NCBI GenBank assembly: GCA_001466705.2 | Contig: LATX02000182.1 | Span: forward strand, 496,001-560,000 | From: Moniliophthora roreri | Lineage: Eukaryota > Basidiomycota > Agaricomycetes > Agaricales > Marasmiaceae | Direction: 5' to 3' | DNA: 64,000 bases | Part shown: piece by piece, positions 33,380-44,870 of the stretch | Position numbering within the stretch: the stretch's first letter is position 1 | Layout of the letters: each line of letters starts with the position of its first letter | Position numbers and translations under genes: made by a program | Notes under the pieces: generated by a model | What the model was told of the DNA's origin: nothing | What the model saw: the letters and a program-made list of their open reading frames with translations, nothing else | The model's database searches: none

Positions 33380-35293
33380 ATGGGTTTCTTATCATCAAAG
33401 AGGTCTTTTTCCCACCCACCAACGCCAAATAGCCTTCTATCCATCAAATTCCGAGATAGTAGATGGGGAATAGGTCCAGTATTTGACTGGTATCGCGGTC
33501 TCTCTGACAGCCTCGGTGAGACCTTCATCAGCCGAATCCAGGTTCGCAAAGACACCAGAGGTGTCGTACCTCATCGATTCATTGTCCTATACATGCAAGA
33601 TGGATCCGTTCATCGCTTCGACCGTCGACCCGACAGGACTGTCAGTAATGTCGCCGGACTAGTTCTCATACTAAAGGACAAGCCCGTTGCCACCAAGGAC
33701 GAGTGTGTCCGTAACCTGGCAGGTGATACTAGGACGGAAATGGAGACACAGACAATCCAGGAGATAGAGCTCATCCTAGATGGGAAAGTCGACCTCGAGG
33801 TTGTTCTGACCGCCTGCTTTGCGATATCCAAAGATCCCTCAGCACAAAAATACACGCTCTACGCTCATAATTGCTTCTTCTTCTCGTGGACAATACTGAT
33901 GTTCACATCACGGCACTGCTTGCCATACGAAATCCCCTCTCCTGAAGTGCTCTTGCAGCGCCTTCGGGCATCCTACCTGCCCCAATTCACAACCTTCCTT
34001 GTAGACGAAGCGACGGACATATTACTGGACCTCGTTGGAGAAATAGTAACCATATTCCTGGACAACTTAGGGCCGACGGTGTACCAGGGTCTCCCTCCTT
34101 TTGCACGAGTAGCATGGTTTCTGCCCAGGAGCGTCGTACGGAGTATTTGTCAACATATTCTCAGGGCTAGGTTGCATTTCGGCCTGAGAAAGCACTTGGA
34201 GAGGCAGGTGGCAGACGTCGTGGAGAAGAAAGCAGTGGTGTTGTGTCGACAGGGACTTGGGCATGATAACCTGCCTGCATTACTCGAGAAACACTTATGG
34301 CTCCGGGAGTTGGATAAGGTAGTTGGGCCGGTATTGAGAGTGGAGTTAATCCGCATATTGTGGGGTTCAATCTTTGATGCCATCTCCTCCGCGTACAATG
34401 GCGGTGATCCATTAGCCCTGGTGCAAGAAGTGAAGGATCCAAGTTTGAAGTTTATGTTTCTGGGCAGGAGGATGTTGCAGTACATTGCAGTCTGTAATGC
34501 GATTCTCCATGCTGCATTACATGCTGCGCGTCAGGCTGCAGACAGAGAAGAAGAGAAAGCCAGACAGGACAGAGAGGCAGACATATCGCAGTTGTCGTAC
34601 GACGCGTTGTCTTTAACGCAATACGGGGATACCGTACTACCTGTACTCAACGAGAGAATGTTTGACCTGGCTTGGAAGGCGGCTGAGGTCGGGGCCTTGG
34701 AAGCAGCACAGACTGTTGTACGAGAGACCCGGGCTCGTATGAGGTATAAAGACAAGGGAGACAAAATGTGGGAGGAAATATGGAGGACATGGGCCGAAAG
34801 ATGGGCTGAAGCGCAGAAGATAACACAAAGGAAATCGATCGAAACCGTGAACAGGATTGTTCAGAAGGTGCTTGAGGTCGGGGGTGATGTTGTAATCGCA
34901 GAACTCAGCGACGCCAGCACCCATTTCGTGCAAGCACGTGTCCGAAAATTGATTGATTCAGTGAGTACCCAAGCCATGCGAATCAATGGAGACCTTACAC
35001 AAGAGTTGTAGGATGAGAAGGGAAAGTCAAGGTCACGGAAACTATTGCAGCTCTATTCCGACAGAAAGATGACGAATGGAACATTGCAAGAACTGATGCA
35101 AGCCATTATGAAGAAGGACACCATCAATAGTGAACAACTTGGAAACGTGAATGAAACCATGTCACGTATATGGACTGACGCGCGTAAACTTCCTGCATTG
35201 AAAGAGAAGGGAGAATTTAATCGAGGTTGTTTGAATCAAGAACGAATGGATGGTGGTGTCCTTTGTGTACAGCCTAACGATTCGAAGAATTAA
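33380..35293 (+). CDS. LRAT/NlpC-P60-like protein of unknown function, copy 1
   Basis: There are two exons, 33380-34960 and 35012-35293, giving 620 residues. The ATG at 33380 matches the conserved MGF start of the other copies, and the longer upstream frame has no supported ATG. There is no signal peptide. The N-terminal ~200 residues contain VVPHRFIVLYMQDGSVHRFD and, about 87 residues after the second His, KYTLYAHNCFFFSWTI. This H..H..NC arrangement and spacing matches the catalytic triad of LRAT/HRASLS-type permuted NlpC/P60 thiol enzymes (for example H23, H35, C113 of human PLA2G16). The remaining ~400 residues are helical and charged, with heptad-like stretches near 34540-34950. Enzymatic function is inferred from the motif only. 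Similar uncharacterised proteins seem to be common in Agaricomycetes. Confidence 0.75.
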
Positions 35294-37957
35294 AAAAAAA
35301 GTAATCGAAGTCGAGGAGCATGGGTTAGGCCGGTAGACTCGATAAAGTCAACGGTTTAACTGCGACGTAAGCAATCAACGAAACGCAAGACAGCGGATAT
35401 CTCGCTATACTAGTGCCTAAGATGCTTGAGATATGACTCGGACACGATGGGAGATTTGAACGGATTTCATTTTGAGCATATTGATCAATAATGTCGCCTA
35501 TGAGTGCAGGCTACAAACTGCTAGAGAGAGCCTTTGACTTTGGATACGCGATACTGTGAATGCCATAACAATTGTATAAGCAATCATTGAGGTTGAGATG
35601 GCTAGCAGGCGCACCTTGATCGGAGAGCCTGGAATATCGCTGAGATACCGTATCCCTCGTCCTAGAAATCTGACAAATTGGCTTTTCTTCCTTTAATACA
35701 GCTGGTACAAGTCTGGTAACTCTGGAATAGTGGTCGTTTATGATTCGGTGAAAGCTGGCGACATGGGTTGAAGTCGGAATGTTCCGTGCGCAATGCTGAT
35801 CATTTGCAACTCATGCTCGCACACGTTTGAACTTTGTACCCTCGAAAACTTCAATTACATTTGACTCTAAGATGCTAAACGATGGGGATTTGTGATCTTC
35901 TGAATAACGTGTTCAAAAGGTGTGTGATATATATATATATATATCATTCCTTTCATTGCTTATTAGGTCAATTCAGTCCTTTCAAAGATGAAGGTTGCGA
36001 ACGAGAGCTAAGGGTGCATGGAGGGACTTGGGACAGAGCCAGTTAGTGGGTTTGTGGTATCTTAAACACTACATTCAGGTCTAGCTTGCCAGGGTCCGCG
36101 ATGCGTTAAAATATGTTCCTCAAATCTAGTCATCAGCTCGACGCATTCACGCTGAAAGAAAGGAGCCAGATCTGATTCCCGAACACGGTGCGCTACCTCG
36201 TTGTGCTCTCTGTTTCAATCTGTGATGCGTATTTATATACACAGATACAGTCCAAAGAATGAATGAAGTCAATACATCCTTGCCTCTCAATCAAGCAGTC
36301 AGTAGTATTTGCTATTGGCTCTACACACTTCAAATGGAGGAATGCTGAAAGGAACGTTGATGCTAGTTCCGCTTGCGCAGATGATCTGGAGCCTGTAGGT
36401 GAGCACTTTTGGGGCTGGAACATATGATGAAGGTGAGACATATCTCAGCTTTCGCGATGCAAGGCGCTACTCACACATTCATTCTCCAGACTACCGGTTC
36501 CTCACGACGTAAAAAAGAAAATGAAGGACGGTTCTGAAGTGTCTGTGTGCCTCGTTTCGACATTCCTGAAAATCTGTGGCATCAGTTTATTGCTGAACCT
36601 ATATGATGGTCTCTACGGTTTCGCGACTTGACTCCGTGAACAAAGGATGGCCGGAGTGGCAACTGTCGCATGCTGTAGTCATTACAGTCAGTACGTGAGT
36701 AATTGTCATTCTGTTCTTTGATACATCCCACGTCGAGAATCAGCTCTTATCCCCTTTCCCCTTCTCCCGGTTCCTGCACCTGAAACCAGTGCCCTCCTCT
36801 CCTGTACGTATGCAAAGGAGTTGGAAGAGCAGATAGAGTAATGATTTTATTGAAGAATTAGAGTTGTCGTTGAAGAACGCTCAAGATCGTGCAGAGCTCG
36901 AATTTCAGCAGGTACGCCAACTTGATGATAACCATTGAATGGACTTAACACTGGTATGCATGAAGCCACGTCGACCATATAAAAGATTATCGCACCCACG
37001 ACTAGCATCCATGCCGGCAAAGTGGGCGGGGGCAGATCATATTCGCATTCAGCTCTCGGTTCAGTTGTTGATGTGATCTTATGGTCATTCTATCAATCCT
37101 AGTTTCAAACGACAGAGGATCAGCGCTCATAGAGGGTTCACCATGAAGCGCTAACAGGGTCTCTCATGGTAGCCGAAGCGTACACAGTATCGACGTGGAA
37201 ACAAGCGCTGCAACCCTGCCTTTACTGAAGCGTCAATGTCCGGACTCCAGTCCATTCAGGTCCAATGCACTTACGCTCAAGTGATGCGTTTTGTCATTAA
37301 ATTGTTGGCGTTTTCATAACGCAAGGAATAGTGATCAATGTGATCTGCATTAGTGGAGCCTCCGGACATTTGACACTGAAGCCCGCCAACAGAGGCTTCG
37401 TTCTAATTCGCTTCCGATAGAAAGCCACGGCAGTTTACTTCTCACTTTTCACTCCGTGTGCTGTGTCTGCTGCTACAAAGTCGGTTCGACTTTATTAATT
37501 TATTGCTCGCTCCTCGCTCTGTTCTTCATCCTCCGACCCGGTAACCTACATACCGTGGAACCATCAAATTCCCACGACTCCTGTGTACACACCCACACCA
37601 CGAGCGCTTTCTGGTATTCAGCGACATACTACTATGTAGTGCAAACAGGAGTTCAAGACTGGCTTTCTTCACGACTTGGGTGCTTCTGACGCACCGGGAA
37701 GGCCAAAGGGAGACCAAAATGTATGGCATTTCGCAGCACTAAAACCAAGATAAGATAAAAAAAAGTAAGCCAGTGCTATCTTGGTTTTATTCTAGCTGTC
37801 AACTTCGTTGACCCCTGGAACTGAACGAACAGATCGGAAAATCGTACATACCCCCACCAGTGCTAGGCTGAGGCTGAAGTTCTCGACATATTTTTACTTA
37901 TAAGTTCGTACGATAATGTATCTTCACTTCTTCAATCACTCATCCTCTGCCGAAAAC
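35294..37957. other. Long intergenic stretch with a membrane-gene relic and AT repeat
   Basis: There is no intact gene in 2.66 kb. An AT dinucleotide run lies at 35927-35944. A relic of the small membrane-protein gene is recognisable near 37140-37340 (separate entry). The last 60 bases carry a conserved leader with TTATAAG at 37898-37904, shared with copy 3 (42795-42801), a probable TATA element for LRAT-like gene 2. Confidence 0.5.
37140..37345 (+). pseudogene. Relic of the small membrane-protein gene (module 2)
   Basis: Translation of about 37283-37340 gives FVIKLL..VFITQGIVINVICI with small gaps. This aligns with FILGILLYVCITQGMINVIT of the gene at 32207-32883. The preceding block (TAGCCGAAGCGTACA.. 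to about 37260) aligns with 42045-42125 upstream of LRAT-like copy 3. No open frame survives. Confidence 0.5.
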
Positions 37958-39850
37958 ATGGGCTTCTCAATTCGACCATTGCCAACACCAAATAATCTTC
38001 TCACCATTGAATTCCCGAGAGGTTGGGGAGTAGGACCAGTGTTTGACTGGTATCGCGGTCTCTCTGCCAGGCTGGGCGAGACATTGCTCAACCGGCTTCA
38101 GATCCGCAAAGACACCAGGGGTGTCGTACCCCATCGATTCATCGTCCTCTATATGCAAGACGGGTCCGTCCACCGCTTTGACCGCCGGCCCGACATGACG
38201 ACCGATAACACGACAGGTCTGGATCTCCTACTGAAGGATCGGCCCGTCCCTTCGAAGGATGAATGTATTCGAAACCTTACAGAGGATGCCCGAATGGAAG
38301 TGGAGACAGAGACCGTCCAAGAGATCGAGCTCAAGCTAGATGGCAAAGTTGACCTCGAGGTCATCCTAACTGCCTGCTTCGCCATATCCAAAGATCCCTC
38401 AGCACATAGATATACGCTCTACGCCTACAATTGCTTCTTTTTTTCATGGACAATCCTAATGGTTACATCGCGGCACTGCTTACCATATGAAATTCCTTCC
38501 CCGGAGGTGCTCTTGCAACGTGCACAGACGTCCCACCTGCCTCAAGTCACAAATTTCATTATCGATGAAGCGGCTAAGCTATTCCTGGACCTGGCCGGTG
38601 ACACAGTAACAATATTTCGTAACAAGTCAGGGCAAGCAATGTACCAGGGATTCAGTCCATTCACACAAGTGACATGGGCTTTGCCGATGAATTTCCTGCG
38701 ATTCATCTCCCAGCAAATTTTCAGAGCCAAGATGCACTTTGGCCTGAGAAAACAGCTGGAAAGACAGATTGCAGATGTGGTAGAGAAAAAGGCGGTGGTC
38801 TTGTGTCGACAGGCACTTGCGCAGCATAATGTGTCTTTATTACTCGACAAGCACTTGTGGCTGTGCGAACTGGACAAGATTGTCGGTCCAGCTCTGAGGG
38901 CTGAGGCTGCCGGTATATTGCGACGTGCAATATTCGATGCCATCTGCTCTGGATACGAAGACGTCGACCCATCGATGCTGGTGCAGGAGGTAATGAATCC
39001 AAGTCTGAAATTCGCATTGCTGGGGAAGAGGGTGACCCAATCATATGCAGTGTGGAATGCGGCTCTCTATGGTGGTCTGCGTGCAGCACGTCAGGCGGTA
39101 CAGCAGGAAGAAGAAGAAATCAGAAGAGAGAAGGAAGCAGAGATTTCTCCGTTAGCCACGACATCTTCGATGGAATCCGATGTGCTACCGGCGCTCAACG
39201 AAAAGATCTTTGATTTGGCTTGGAAATCGGCAGGAAATGGCGCCCTACAAGCAGCGCAAGCCGTCGTTAACGACACTCGCACTCATATGAAGGATATGGA
39301 GAGTCGGGATAGAATGTGGAATGAAATATGGAAGGTTTGGAGTGAAGCATGGGCAGAAGCACAAGAAATAACACAAAAGAAACTTGTTGGCGCTGTGGAT
39401 AGGATGGTTCGGAAGGTACTCGAGGCTGGGGTGAATGTCGTAATTGAGGAACTCGGCGACGCTAGCGCCCGCTCCTTGGAAGTGCACGTCCGATGTCGCA
39501 CTCATCCGGTGAGCACATAACCATCTGAAAGAAAGAAAGAGGACTGACATTCGGAATTGTAGCATGAAAAGGGGAGATCAAAATCACGGCAGTCCCACCG
39601 AGACACAAAAATGACCAATGCAGCATTACAAGACTTGATGCAAGTCATCATGAAAAAGGACACGTTCAACAACGAAAAGCTGGAGTATGTGAGCGAGACG
39701 ATGTCACGAATTTGGAAGAAGGCACGAAAACTTCCTGGATTGAAAGAAAACGACAGCGTCGGTGAAGGCAACTCGTGTGTGGATGATATAATGTATAAAC
39801 CAATGTCACATACTTTACACTCGTGTTTGAATTGCAATTTAGTTAGGTAA
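37958..39850 (+). CDS. LRAT/NlpC-P60-like protein of unknown function, copy 2
   Basis: There are two exons, 37958-39508 and 39563-39850, giving 612 residues. The in-frame ATG at 37916 is not conserved (copy 3 has GTG there), so the second Met, MGFSIRPLP, is taken as the start. Candidate catalytic residues are H59 and H72 (in VVPHRFIVLYMQDGSVHRFD) and C159 (in YTLYAYNCFFFSWTI), 13 and 87 residues apart. The region from about 180 to the end is helical and includes ADVVEKKAVVLCRQAL and an RRAIFDAICSGY block. The C-terminal exon contributes TNAALQDLMQVIMKKDTFNN, conserved in all three copies. The stop overlaps the end of an antisense SurE-like pseudogene by 12 bp. The coding sequence is almost identical to copy 3 (42855-44745). 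Confidence 0.78.
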
Positions 39851-40700
39851 ACAGGTCAGCAGTCCAGCCAACTTTTTGAGTACAAATGCTTGCGTCCCGG
39901 CATCCACGTCTGCTTTCGTGCTCGCGTTGAACACTGAGACACTTGTGAAGCATCCGGCATGAGCTACTACCATCGACTCCTGAGGTAGATGGGTAGTTCC
40001 ACATGTCTCTACATCTGTTACATTGGAGTCAACATTGATTCGCGACAGGATGAATTTGAGATCCTCGGGAAATGGGCAGTCCGTAGTGTTGGAGTAACTG
40101 ACGTTGATCGATATACCGGGGGGTAGAATGGAATCGCAAACGCGACCGAGAATTCCATCCAAAGCAGATTCACTTGCTGCCACGCTGTGGACAGTGAGCC
40201 AATGTGACATATTCCAGGAGAAATTGGTAGACCTTACACAGCTCCCGAAATCAAAACTGTAGAGCTGAGATTACCTGTGGCCGTGATTGATGTTGGGACG
40301 TCGTGGAACTTTGGCGCCAGGTTTTGGATCCCAAACCTTGCAGAATCTGTGGGAAAGGCGTTGACATGGTTGAGTCGAGCTTCATGATTTGTTACTAGTA
40401 GCGAGGCCAGAAGAAGGCTCGAGCTAACGCACGGTCCGTCTTGTTGAGCCTACAGGAGGCGAACCGATAGGGCAGATGACAAATTCGCAGGAAGTCCATA
40501 GTTCGGTTGTGCAGCGCTGCGTCTCTTCTGTAAGTCGATTTAATCACTTGTTCCTAACCAAATACGCCAATAAAATTTAAGACTTGGAATCAAACGATGG
40601 ACCCAGAGCTCGTCACTCACATTGTAGCCCGCTGCTTTCAAACTTAAGCATTCTGCGCTCAAATCACACTACCGCCCAACCTGAACGTCAGTTACCGGGA
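39839..40700 (-). pseudogene. SurE-like phosphatase pseudogene (a)
   Basis: This is a degenerate relative of the intact gene at 44734-45939. The last ~120 residues (NVSYSNTTDC.. to LLTCLPN) survive in frame. The exon with the NDDG metal-binding motif is missing. The following exon has a TGA and shifted frame (about 40650-40675). The segment around 40150 has lost roughly 150 bp that encode the domain middle, and another ~80 bp are deleted near 40300. It cannot make a functional SurE fold. Confidence 0.8.
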
Positions 40701-42854
40701 AAATCTGATACTTGACGATTCCTTGTAAACTTGCTTCCGTGTCTCTAACTTGAAATGCAACCACACGAGTCGTTGGGAAGGGCGGGGCGAGCGACAGAGC
40801 TTGAGCTACAATTCCCTGATGCCCTTTTTTTCCCACGAAGCTGTTTTCAGCAACCAACTCCTCGAGCTCAAATCCCTCGGACTCGCATCGACTTTCTTTG
40901 CCTAACACGCGACAAGTATGAGCCTTTTCGCCTTATAAATTTGGAGCCCTCCTTCATATCCACCCTCTTAATCATTCCCCCTCATTACCTGTCTCAGAGG
41001 CCTTCGAAACTCAAAGAAGATATTCTCAAAGAGGCTTTGCAATTCTGCAATTCTTCAATTCTTGTGGTGTTACAGTACTCAGAGACAGGCTGCACGACAG
41101 ATCATTCACCTGGCGAATCTAGACATTTCCCCACATTCATCGTCATTTATTTGGCCTTCTTATGGTATCAAGTGGAAACCAGATTGTTCCAGTCAGTAAT
41201 GTGATATGTGTGCTATTCTTATTGTGCTCAAGGCGTTTCGGCACGTCAGGCAGCCCAAAGAAGAACAAGAAAACTGGGCTAGCATATGCTGTGAGTCAAA
41301 CCTAAAAGTACATCGAGATGCTGTTGTACTGATTCTTGCGTGTGGACTAGCCAGTGGGATGCTTCGGTGGGCGCGAGGGTTATTGATCAAGTTGGAAAGG
41401 GGTTCTGGGACTTTGGCGGCAAGACGCTTCGACGCTTCAGTGAAACTTAGGTCTTGGCAGGCGTTAGTGAGCTCGCGACAGTAAGTCGTACCAGATTCAG
41501 ATGTTGTCAGGACCTTTGTAACAAGTATAGTTAATAATCTGACACTATAGAGCCATTTGGAACCTGCCTACAACACATCTCGAATAAGTCGAATGTTGCC
41601 CCTCCTGTACAAATGAAAGCAACGTCATCGAATTCGCCAACGTACTAGTTCTCTTTAGAGAAATGCGCCATCTCCCTGTAATTTGCTCAACGCTTGGGAC
41701 TGTCTCAATAACTCCATTAATCCCGGGTTTGGATGACAGGAGACAAGCTTTAGGAAACTGGTCTTCCCTCGGCCTGGGGATGCTCGCAAATTCGCGTCGG
41801 GGGCTCCAAGTCGGCCATGGTTCCACAGCTTGTAGGGCTGCGCCCCAAAACCTCTGTGCAACTAGTGTTGCGTTCAATAGCAGATTGGGCGCCTTTTCGC
41901 TTAGCTCGCTTAAACTCGCCTTCGCGAAGAGATCTGGTTTGATTTGTTAATTTGATGATGATACATGGTTTGATTGGTTCGATCGGTGCACTTGGCAGAT
42001 AGAGGATTCTTCAGGGTATGCCAAAACCTCAAGGAACTACTCGTAGCCAAAGCGTACATGATTTGGACATGGAAACAACCTGCCTGCCTTCGCTGAGGTG
42101 TCGAGGTCTGGATGTTGTTCAGGTTCATATGTGCTTGTGCTCGAGCTATGTGTTTTTCATTCTTGGATTGCTGCATAACGCAATGACATGGACGTCGACG
42201 TCTTCTGTATCCGCTGTAGGTCTTCGGGACATCGCAGTACCAGACTTCCGTTCTAATTCGCCTCCGAATCTCAAGGTACTGGATAGATAGAACCCCGGCG
42301 ATTTACGTTCATAATGCTTTAACCATCCGGCCCGTACTCTGTGATTGTGCTTCCTCTGTTGCAATCAAATCCTGTGTCCTAGACTACTGCTAAGCTCTGC
42401 TACGTCTATCACGTTCAAAGTCGAAACCGACTTTATCCGACGGAGAAACACACCTGGAAAGTGGAGCCATCAGAACTCCCACGAGCTCTACGCACGCCCA
42501 CACCGCGGGCGCTCTCTGGCACTCTTTGGCACTTAGCTGAAATACTACTATGTAGTGCAAATAGGAGCTCGTGATGACCGGATTTCTTCAGACTTGGGGT
42601 CCTTTCTAATACACGAAGAGGTCAAAGCCACTCGTCTTGCGTTTGGTAATACCAGAATTAAAATGGGGCAGACAAGACAAAGCAGTGTTATTCTCGCTGT
42701 CAACTCTGGAAATGCCGACTTAACGAACAGATCGGAAAGCCATACAGTTCCACTAGTGTTGCATTTGAGGCTGAGGTCCTCGACATATTTTTACTTATAA
42801 GCTCGTTCGAGAGTGCATCTTCAATTCTCCAATCACTCATCCTCTGCCGAAAAC
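40701..42854. other. Intergenic stretch with a second membrane-gene relic
   Basis: There is no intact gene. The part 41950-42854 is a diverged copy of 37080-37957 (roughly 70-75% by eye), including a membrane-gene relic near 42045-42290. The rest, about 40700-41950, shows nothing I recognise. Confidence 0.5.
42045..42290 (+). pseudogene. Relic of the small membrane-protein gene (module 3)
   Basis: The sequence around 42148-42185 translates as YVFFILGLL, like FAFILGILL of the copy at 32207-32883. The surrounding DNA aligns with the relic upstream of LRAT-like copy 2 (37150-37410), including a shared GTTCTAATTCGC stretch. No usable frame remains. Confidence 0.45.
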
Positions 42855-44870
42855 ATGGGCTTCTCAATTCGACCATTGCCAACACCAAATAATCTTCTCA
42901 CTATCGAATTTCCGAGAGGTTGGGGAGTAGGACCAGTGTTTGATTGGTATCGCGGTCTCTCCCCTGCGCTGGGCGAGACATCGCTCAACCGGCTCCAGGT
43001 TCGCAAAGATACCAGGAGGGTCGTACCCCATCGATTCGTCGTCCTCTATATGCAAGATGGGTCCGTCCACCGCTTTGACCGTCGGCCCGACATGTCCGAC
43101 AATGCGACAGGTCTGGATCTCCTACTGAAGGATCGGCCCGTCCCTTCGAAGGATGAATGTATTCGAAACCTTACAGAGGATGCCCGAATGGAAGTGGAGA
43201 CAGAGACCGTCCAAGAGATCGAGCTCAAGCTAGATGGCAAAGTTGACCTCGAGGTCATCCTAACTGCCTGCTTCGCCATATCCAAAGATCCCTCAGCACA
43301 TAGATACACGCTCTACGCCTACAATTGCTTCTTTTTTTCATGGACAATCCTAATGGTTACATCGCGGCACTGCTTACCATATGAAATTCCTTCCCCGGAG
43401 GTGCTCTTGCAACGCGCACGGACATCCCACCTGCCTCAAGTCACAAATTTCATTATCGATGAAGCGGCTAAGCTATTCCTGGACCTGGCCGGTGACACAG
43501 TAACAATATTTCGTAACAAGTCAGGGCAAGCAATGTACCAGGGATTCAGTCCATTCACACAAGTGACATGGGCTTTGCCGATGAATTTCCTGCGATTCAT
43601 CTCCCAGCAAATTTTCAGAGCCAAGATGCACTTTGGCCTGAGAAAACAGCTGGAAAGACAGATTGCAGATGTGGTAGAGAAAAAGGCGGTGGTCTTGTGT
43701 CGACAGGCACTTGCGCAGCATAAAGTGTCTTTATTACTCGACAAGCACTTGTGGCTGTGCGAACTGGACAAGATTGTCGGTCCAGCTCTGAGGGCTGAGG
43801 CTGCCGGTATATTGCGACGTGCAATATTCGATGCCATCTGTTCTGGATACGAAGACGTCGACCCATCGATGCTGGTGCAGGAGGTAATGAATCCAAGTCT
43901 GAAATTCGCATTGCTGGGGAAGAGGGTGACCCAATCATATGCAGTGTGGAATGCGGCTCTCTATGGTGGTCTGCGTGCAGCACGTCAGGCGGTACAGCAG
44001 GAAGAAGAAGAAATCAGAAGAGAGAAGGAAGCAGAGATTTCTCCGTTAGCCACGACATCTTCGATGGAATCCGATGTGCTACCGGCGCTCAACGAAAAGA
44101 TCTTTGATTTGGCTTTGGAAATCGGCAGGAACTGGCGCCCTACAAGCAGCGCAAGCCGTCGTTAACGACACTCGCACTCATATGAAGGATATGGAGAATC
44201 GGGATAGAATGTGGGGTGAAATATGGAAGGTTTGGAGTGAAGCATGGGCAGAAGCACAAGAAATAACACAAAAGAAACTTGTTGGCGCTGTGGATAGGAT
44301 GGTTCGGAAGGTACTCGAGGCTAGGATGAATGTCGTAATTGAGGAACTCGGCGACGCTAGCGCCCGCTCCTTGGAAGTGCACGTCCGATGTCGCATTCAT
44401 CCGGTGAGCACATAACCATCTGAAAGAAAGAAATAAGATTGACATATGGAATTGTAGCATGAAAAGGGGAAATCAGAATCACGGCAGTCCCACCGAGACA
44501 CAAAAATGACCAATGCAGCATTACAAGACTTGATGCAAGCCATCATGAAAAAGGACACGTTCAACAACGAAAAGCTGGAGTACGTGAGAGAGACGATGTC
44601 ACGAATTTGGAAGAAGGCACGAAAACTTCCTGGATTGAAAGAGAATGACAAAGTCGGTGAAGGCAACTCGTGTGTGGATGATGCAATGTATAGCCCAATG
44701 TCACATACTTTACACTCGTGTTTGAATTGCAATTTAGTTAGGTAAACAGGTCAGCAGTCCAGCCAACTTTTTGAGTACAAATGCTTGCGTCCCGGCATCC
44801 ACGTCTGCTTTCGTGCTCGCGTTGAACACTGAGACACTTGTGAAGCATCCGGCATGAGCTACTACCATCG
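42783..44870. repeat. Segmental duplicate of 37886-39975
   Basis: This carries LRAT-like copy 3 and the 3' end of the SurE-like gene, in the same orientation as 37886-39975 and about 4.9 kb downstream of it. Identity is nearly complete through the middle of the coding region. I see about fifteen amino-acid differences in ~517 residues, clustered in the first 100 and last 120. Upstream of about 42780 identity falls sharply. Confidence 0.8.
42855..44745 (+). pseudogene. LRAT/NlpC-P60-like protein, copy 3, one-base frameshift
   Basis: The exon layout equals copy 2 (42855-44403, 44458-44745). All candidate catalytic residues are present (VVPHRFVVLYMQDGSVHRFD, YTLYAYNCFFFSWTI). At 44114-44116 the sequence has three T where copy 2 has two. 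The frame therefore leaves LNEKIFDLA and stops about 15 codons later at 44165. Downstream, the homologous coding sequence continues intact in another frame to the normal intron and stop. If the extra base is real, the product would be ~437 residues with the putative enzymatic domain but without the C-terminal helices. A homopolymer sequencing error is also possible because everything else is preserved. Confidence 0.78.

Noticed and set aside
35927..35944. AT dinucleotide run as a promoter or origin element
   Set aside because: An ordinary short microsatellite far from any gene start.
37741..37790. Inverted repeat AAAACCAAGATA / TATCTTGGTTTT as an RNA gene
   Set aside because: It is a short stem with an A-rich loop, is not conserved in the duplicated region near 42650, and shows no other sign of a structured RNA.
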